DNA from: Aliarcobacter sp.
GTDB taxonomy: Bacteria; Campylobacterota; Campylobacteria; Campylobacterales; Arcobacteraceae
Length of the DNA: 64,000 bases
Direction of reading: 5' to 3'
NCBI GenBank assembly: GCA_028688995.1
Contig: JAQTXB010000005.1
Span: 158,725-222,724, forward strand
The notes under the pieces are model-generated. The model was not told the origin of the DNA. It saw only the letters and a list, made by a program, of their open reading frames with translations, and did not search any database. Shown in pieces: positions 58,818-64,000 of this stretch. The position numbers were made by a program, and so were the translations under genes. Position 1 is the first letter of the stretch; each line of letters starts with the position of its first letter.

Positions 58818-61568
58818 CTATTTTAAAACTTCTTCACATCTATTACAAAGTGTTTCTTCTTTAACTGCTGTGAACTTCCAACATCTTGGACATTTATGTT
58901 CAATTGCTTTATAAACCTCAAAATCTTTTCCATCTATTTGGAAACTTCCAAGTATATCAGAGTTTTGTTTATCTTTTGTTACACTACTTACTAAGAACCA
59001 GTCACTTGATTCTACTTCGTCTAAGGCTATTATATCTTCACAATTAGTGTAAATCATTAGTTCAAGTGTAGATTTTATAACTTTTTCTTTACTTAACGCA
59101 TCTTTTATTTCAGAGAATTTCTCTTTTGCTGCAAATAAAGTTGCTTCATTAATAGTTACTTCAATATTTGGTAATTCAACTTTTTTATAATCAAAAATAT
59201 CTTCACAATCACCTCTTAAAAATGCTGGGGCATATTCTAATAACTCATCCATTGTATAAGTTAGAATTGGAGCCATTGTTGAAATTAATTTTTTAGCTAT
59301 TAATGCCATTGCACTTTGAGATGCCAGTCTATGAATATCATTTTTATCATCACAATATAATCTATCTTTACAAACATCTAAATAAATTCCAGATAAATCA
59401 ACAACTAAGAAATTATTTAATTTATTTAAACCTTTTGAAAATTCATATACATTAAATGAAGCTTCAATTTCATCAAATACTTTTTTAGCTTTATTTACAA
59501 CCCATTTGTCTAAAGGTCCCATTTTATCAACTGATACTATTTCTTCTAAATCAGAAACATTTGCAAGTAAGAATCTTGCAGTATTTCTTATTTTTCTATA
59601 AAGTTCAGCATTTTGTTTTAAGATATTATCAGAGATTTTTTGATCATTTTGATAATCACTCATTGCAACCCATAATCTAAGTATTTCAGAACCATATTCT
59701 TTCATAATTTTTGCTGGTTCGACTGTATTTCCCTTTGATTTAGACATTTTTTCGCCTTTTTCATCCATAGTAAATCCATGAGTAACTAAAGCTTTATAAG
59801 GAGCAATTTCACTTGAAGCAAGTGTAGTTAAAAGTGAAGATTGGAACCAACCTCTATGTTGGTCACTTCCTTCTAAATACATATCAGCAGGAAAAGTTCC
59901 AGCATCATAATTTCTACTTCTTAAAACAGCATTTTGAGTTGAACCTGAGTCAAACCAAACATCTAAGATATCCAAAGTTTTTTCTAAATCATCAGGATTT
60001 AATCCACTTCCTGGATATAACAATTCAGAAATTTCTAAATCATACCAAGCATCACAACCTTTTTGTTCAAAAATCATAGCTGTATAATTTAATACTTTTT
60101 CATCAAAAACTATCTCATCAGTTTTTTTATTTCTAAAAAATGCAATTGGAACACCCCAATCTCTTTGTCTTGAAATACACCAGTCAGGTCTTCCTTCTAA
60201 CATTGCTTTTAATCTATTTCTTCCCCATTCTGGATAGAATTTTAAATTCTCAACAACTTCTAAAGCATTTTCTCTTAATGTTTTATTTTGTTTTCCATAA
60301 TTATCATCAATAGAAATAAACCATTGTTTTGTTGCTCTAAAAATAATTGGTGTGTGTGTTCTCCAACAATGTGGATAAGAGTGTCTAATATCAACTCTTT
60401 TTAATAAAGCACTTCCTAATTCTTCTAAAATTAACTCATTTGCTTTAAATACATTTAATCCTAAATATTTTTCAGTATCTCTAAAAAGTTTTTCTCTAAC
60501 TATTGTTTCATCATATTTTCCAAAGGCATCAACAGGCATGATTACGTCTAAACCATAAACTAAACCAATTTTATAGTCATCTTCTCCATGTCCAGGAGCT
60601 GTATGAACTGCACCTGAACCTGAATCCATCATAACGTGTTCACCTAAAACAATTTTAGAAGTTCTGCCATTTAATGGATTTATTGCAAATGTATTTTCTA
60701 AATCTTTTGGATTAATAGTTTCAACTATTTCCCCTTTGATTACTTCATTCTCAATTAAAGAATTATATAATTTTTTCGCAACTATAAATTTATCACTTGT
60801 TTTTACGTATTCTTCTTCACCATTTAATGAAATTCCTGTATTTGCAGGTAATGTCCAAGGTGTTGTTGTCCAAATAATAATACTTGCATCAATAGATTCA
60901 TGTTTAAATGCCACATAAATTGATGGAGATGTTTTATCTTCATATTCAACTTCAGCTTCTGCAAGTGCTGTTTGAGCAGCCCAAGACCAATAAACTGGTT
61001 TACTTCTTTGAATTAATAGACCTTGTTTTGCAATTGCGCATAACTCTCTATAAATATTTGCTTCAAATTTAAAATCCATTGTTAAATAAGGATTTTCCCA
61101 ATCAGCAATAACACCTAATTGTTTAAATTCGCTTTTTTGAATATCAACAAATTTAGTTGCATGATCTCGACACAATTGTCTAAGTTTTGATTTTGGAAGT
61201 ATTTTTTTCTTTTCAGAACCAATTTTTTCTTCTACTTTTTGTTCAATTGGTAAACCATGACAATCCCATCCTGGAACATATCTAATTGATTTTCCCTCAA
61301 AATAATGAAATTTATTGATAATATCTTTTAAAATTTTATTTAATGCATGTCCAATATGAATATTACCATTAGCATAAGGAGGTCCATCATGAAGTGTAAA
61401 CGACTCACAACCTATTCTATTTTGTTTCATTTTTTCGTAAACTTTTTTCTCATCCCATTGTTTATACTTAATAGGTTCATTGTTAGGAAGATTCCCTCTC
61501 ATTGGAAAATCTGTTTTTGGAAGTAGTAAACTCTCTTTATAATCCATCATCGCACCTTTGATATTCAA
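58818..61568 (-). CDS. ileS: Isoleucyl-tRNA synthetase
   Basis: HDGPPYANGNIHIGHALNKILKD; KMSKSKGN; C-terminal zinc site CPRCWKF...CNRC. Start may be slightly downstream. Confidence 0.98.
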   Translation of the reverse strand: MNIKGAMMDYKESLLLPKTDFPMRGNLPNNEPIKYKQWDEKKVYEKMKQNRIGCESFTLHDGPPYANGNIHIGHALNKILKDIINKFHYFEGKSIRYVPGWDCHGLPIEQKVEEKIGSEKKKILPKSKLRQLCRDHATKFVDIQKSEFKQLGVIADWENPYLTMDFKFEANIYRELCAIAKQGLLIQRSKPVYWSWAAQTALAEAEVEYEDKTSPSIYVAFKHESIDASIIIWTTTPWTLPANTGISLNGEEEYVKTSDKFIVAKKLYNSLIENEVIKGEIVETINPKDLENTFAINPLNGRTSKIVLGEHVMMDSGSGAVHTAPGHGEDDYKIGLVYGLDVIMPVDAFGKYDETIVREKLFRDTEKYLGLNVFKANELILEELGSALLKRVDIRHSYPHCWRTHTPIIFRATKQWFISIDDNYGKQNKTLRENALEVVENLKFYPEWGRNRLKAMLEGRPDWCISRQRDWGVPIAFFRNKKTDEIVFDEKVLNYTAMIFEQKGCDAWYDLEISELLYPGSGLNPDDLEKTLDILDVWFDSGSTQNAVLRSRNYDAGTFPADMYLEGSDQHRGWFQSSLLTTLASSEIAPYKALVTHGFTMDEKGEKMSKSKGNTVEPAKIMKEYGSEILRLWVAMSDYQNDQKISDNILKQNAELYRKIRNTARFLLANVSDLEEIVSVDKMGPLDKWVVNKAKKVFDEIEASFNVYEFSKGLNKLNNFLVVDLSGIYLDVCKDRLYCDDKNDIHRLASQSAMALIAKKLISTMAPILTYTMDELLEYAPAFLRGDCEDIFDYKKVELPNIEVTINEATLFAAKEKFSEIKDALSKEKVIKSTLELMIYTNCEDIIALDEVESSDWFLVSSVTKDKQNSDILGSFQIDGKDFEVYKAIEHKCPRCWKFTAVKEETLCNRCEEVLK

Positions 61569-61795
61569 AATATTTATAGTTTTTATAATTAAGGTATAGA
61601 TTATATCTAATTTAATTTAAAAATAAATTTATCCACATGATAAAGAAGTGATAAAATGATTTTTATATTAATGTTATGTTACTAATATCTATACTTTATC
61701 TATATTATTAAGAAATTTGTCTATTCTTTTAACTAAAATATAAATTTAATATGATACTATCTCACAATATTTCACAAAAACATAGGAACAGATAA

Positions 61796-63160
61796 ATGAA
61801 CGAAAAACACTATGAGGTAGTAATTATTGGTGGAGGGATCTCAGGAGCAGCGTTGTTTTTTGAGTTAGCAAAATATTCAGATGTAAATAACATTTGTTTA
61901 CTTGAAAAATATGAAGATCTTGCAACTTTAAACTCAAAAGGAACAAGTAACTCTCAAACAATTCATGTTGGAGACATTGAAACTAATTATACTTTCGATA
62001 AAGCAAAAATCACAAAAAGAACTGCAAAAATGATTGAGAAGTTCTGTTTAGAATATAATTTACAAGATAAAATTATGTTTAAACATCAAAAAATGGCTCT
62101 TGGAGTTGGAGAAAAAGAAGTTCAGTTTATAACTGATAGATATAATAAATTTAAAGAAATTTTCCCTTATTTAGAATTATGGGATAAAGAAGCTTTAAGA
62201 GAAAAAGAACCTTTATTAGTTTATGCAGATAAAGAAAGAACAAAAGATAGACCAGAACCAATCGTAGCTATGGGTACAAATGACCAATATACTACTGTAG
62301 ATTTTGGAGAAATGACAAAAGAATTAGTAAAAGCTGGACAAAAAGCAAATCCATCTAAAACAACTGATGTATTCTTTAATTCAGAAGTTGAAGAGATAGA
62401 AAAAGTTGGAAGTAAATTTAAATTAACAACAGTTAATGGTACAGTTTATACAGCTGATTTCGTAGTTGTTGACGCAGGAGCACACTCATTATTCTTAGCA
62501 CATAAAATGGGTTATGGAAAACATATGGGTTCTTTATCTATGGCTGGTTCATTCTATATTACAAATGGAACATACTTAAATGGTAAAGTTTATATGGTAC
62601 AAAATGATAAATTACCATTTGCAGCACTTCATGGAGATCCAGATATTTTAGAAAATGGAAAAACAAGATTTGGACCAACTGCACTTGCACTTTTAGTTCT
62701 TGAAAGATATAAAGGTGGAAAATCATTCTTCCAATGTTTAAAAACTATGAATTTTGATGGAAGTATTATGAAAATTTTCTGGGACTTATTAAAAGATTCA
62801 GATATTAGAAATTATGTATTTAAAAACTTCTTATTTGAAGTTCCAGGTATTAATAAAGGTCTATTTGTTAAAGATGCAAGAAAAATCGTTCCATCATTAA
62901 GTGTAGATGATATTGAATACGCAAAAGGATTTGGAGGAGTAAGACCTCAAGTTTTAAATAAAACTGAGAAAAAATTAATGCTTGGAGAAGCTTCAATTAC
63001 TGAACTTGAAGGAATTATATTTAATATGACTCCATCTCCAGGTGCAACTTCTTGTTTAGGAAATGCAGAAAGAGATATTAAAAAAGTTTGTGCTCATTTA
63101 GGAAAAACTTTCTATGAAGATCAATTCTTAGCTGATTTTACTGATCCAGAAATCGCATAA
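61796..63160 (+). CDS. mqo: FAD-dependent malate:quinone oxidoreductase
   Basis: YEVVIIGGGISGAALFFELAKYSDVNNICLLEKYEDLATLNSKGTSNSQTIHVGDIETNY. Confidence 0.88.
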   Translation: MNEKHYEVVIIGGGISGAALFFELAKYSDVNNICLLEKYEDLATLNSKGTSNSQTIHVGDIETNYTFDKAKITKRTAKMIEKFCLEYNLQDKIMFKHQKMALGVGEKEVQFITDRYNKFKEIFPYLELWDKEALREKEPLLVYADKERTKDRPEPIVAMGTNDQYTTVDFGEMTKELVKAGQKANPSKTTDVFFNSEVEEIEKVGSKFKLTTVNGTVYTADFVVVDAGAHSLFLAHKMGYGKHMGSLSMAGSFYITNGTYLNGKVYMVQNDKLPFAALHGDPDILENGKTRFGPTALALLVLERYKGGKSFFQCLKTMNFDGSIMKIFWDLLKDSDIRNYVFKNFLFEVPGINKGLFVKDARKIVPSLSVDDIEYAKGFGGVRPQVLNKTEKKLMLGEASITELEGIIFNMTPSPGATSCLGNAERDIKKVCAHLGKTFYEDQFLADFTDPEIA

Positions 63161-63312
63161 TATTCTTCCTCAATTACATATAAGATAAGAGAATTTCTCT
63201 TATCCTATATAACTTTCTTATAATTATTCTAAATTATATATTCTCAACATTATCTTTTTTTAATATTAAACCTATAGAATACAGTTTTAAACTAATTTAA
63301 AAGGATTAATTA

Positions 63313-63819
63313 ATGCTAAATAATATTTTTAATGAAAATGACATGTTAAAGCTACAAACTCTTTTAAGGGCTAATAAACAAACTATAACAGTGGCTGAAT
63401 CTTGTACCGGTGGATTAGTTGCAAGTATGATTACAAAAGTTTCTGGTTCATCAGATATTTTTAATGGAAGCATAGTAACCTACTCCAATAAAATAAAAAA
63501 TCAAGAATTAAATGTAAAAAATGAAACTTTAGAAAAATATGGTGCAGTTAGTTGTGAAGTTGTAAATGAGATGTTAGATGGAGTTATTAAAAAATTTGAT
63601 GCAAATTTTGCTATTGCTATTTCAGGAATAGCAGGTCCAAATGGCGGAACAAAAAACAAACCTGTAGGTACAGTTGTTATTGGAATATCAGATTCAAATG
63701 ACCATAAAATAGTGAATGTATATAATTTCAGTGGTTCAAGAGAAGAAGTTCAAATTCATGCTGCAAAAATTGCATTAAAAGAAATTTCGAAATTTATCCA
63801 AGAATCTCTTGACAAATAA
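63313..63819 (+). CDS. pncC: CinA C-terminal-domain nicotinamide-nucleotide amidohydrolase (PncC)
   Basis: TVAESCTGGLVASMITKVSGSSDIFNGSIVTYSNKIK; AISGIAGPNGGTKNKPVGTV. Confidence 0.92.
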   Translation: MLNNIFNENDMLKLQTLLRANKQTITVAESCTGGLVASMITKVSGSSDIFNGSIVTYSNKIKNQELNVKNETLEKYGAVSCEVVNEMLDGVIKKFDANFAIAISGIAGPNGGTKNKPVGTVVIGISDSNDHKIVNVYNFSGSREEVQIHAAKIALKEISKFIQESLDK

Positions 63820-63837
63820 AAATATTTGCACTATAAT
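63809..63837 (+). promoter_or_regulatory. Consensus sigma70 promoter for tRNA transcript
   Basis: TTGACA (63809-63814), 17-nt spacer, TATAAT (63832-63837). Confidence 0.85.
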
Positions 63838-63878
63838 TCCAGTCCAATTTAAGTAGAACAACTTAAATTACCAAATGT

Positions 63879-63954
63879 GACCCGTTAGCTCAGCCGGTAG
63901 AGCATCTCACTTTTAATGAGGGGGCCGATGGTTCGAATCCATCACGGGTCACCA
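63879..63954 (+). tRNA. tRNA-Lys (anticodon TTT)
   Basis: GACCCGT...CTTTTAA anticodon loop...GGTTCGAATCC...ACGGGTCACCA; 7-bp acceptor stem pairs, encoded CCA. Confidence 0.97.
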
Positions 63955-63978
63955 TTTATATTTTTGTTGCATAATCTT

Positions 63979-64000
63979 GGCCCCTTCATCTAACGGTTAG
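63979..64000 (+). tRNA. tRNA-Glu, 5' part truncated by window end
   Basis: GGCCCCTTCATCTAACGGTTAG matches the 5' half of bacterial tRNA-Glu; acceptor 3' side lies outside. Confidence 0.7.

Noticed and set aside
1-64000. CRISPR array, prophage or intact insertion sequence
   Set aside because: No regularly spaced direct repeats, no transposase, integrase or phage structural genes were seen on either strand.

Overview
AT-rich chromosomal window, most likely from an Arcobacter/Aliarcobacter-type Campylobacterota genome (inferred from gene content and protein style; no search was run). Main contents: (1) an RND efflux operon and a MATE pump, each next to a paralogous TetR regulator (1-8 kb). (2) A ~14 kb block of mostly periplasmic sulfur-metabolism genes (13-27 kb): a contiguous soxCDXYZA-[144 aa unknown]-soxB run, a cytochrome c-thioredoxin fusion, MOSC, DsrE-like, alpha/beta hydrolase, IclR, DJ-1, metallo-beta-lactamase-fold and rhodanese proteins. 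(3) A UvrD-like helicase, a GGDEF/EAL protein, a di-heme peroxidase, MsrPQ and NnrS (28-36.5 kb). (4) A co-directional run of orphan ABC ATPase, hemH, an AMMECR1/radical-SAM/Memo triad, DUF218 and a metal ABC transporter (39-45 kb). (5) ccoS/ccoI, gmk, an ABC ATPase, tsf/rpsB, murE, NifU-like, ileS, mqo, pncC, tRNA-Lys and a truncated tRNA-Glu. Best leads for undescribed biology: the accessory genes around sox, the AmmeMemoRadiSam-DUF218 cluster, an inverted pair of nested-palindrome intergenic elements at 8.9-9.4 kb, a REP-like palindrome at 39.1 kb, two small ORFs missing from the ORF track (33 aa basic, 37 aa single-TM), a candidate sRNA/structured 3'UTR at 30.4-30.6 kb, and degenerate c-di-GMP enzyme homologues. 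All identifications come from reading motifs by eye.
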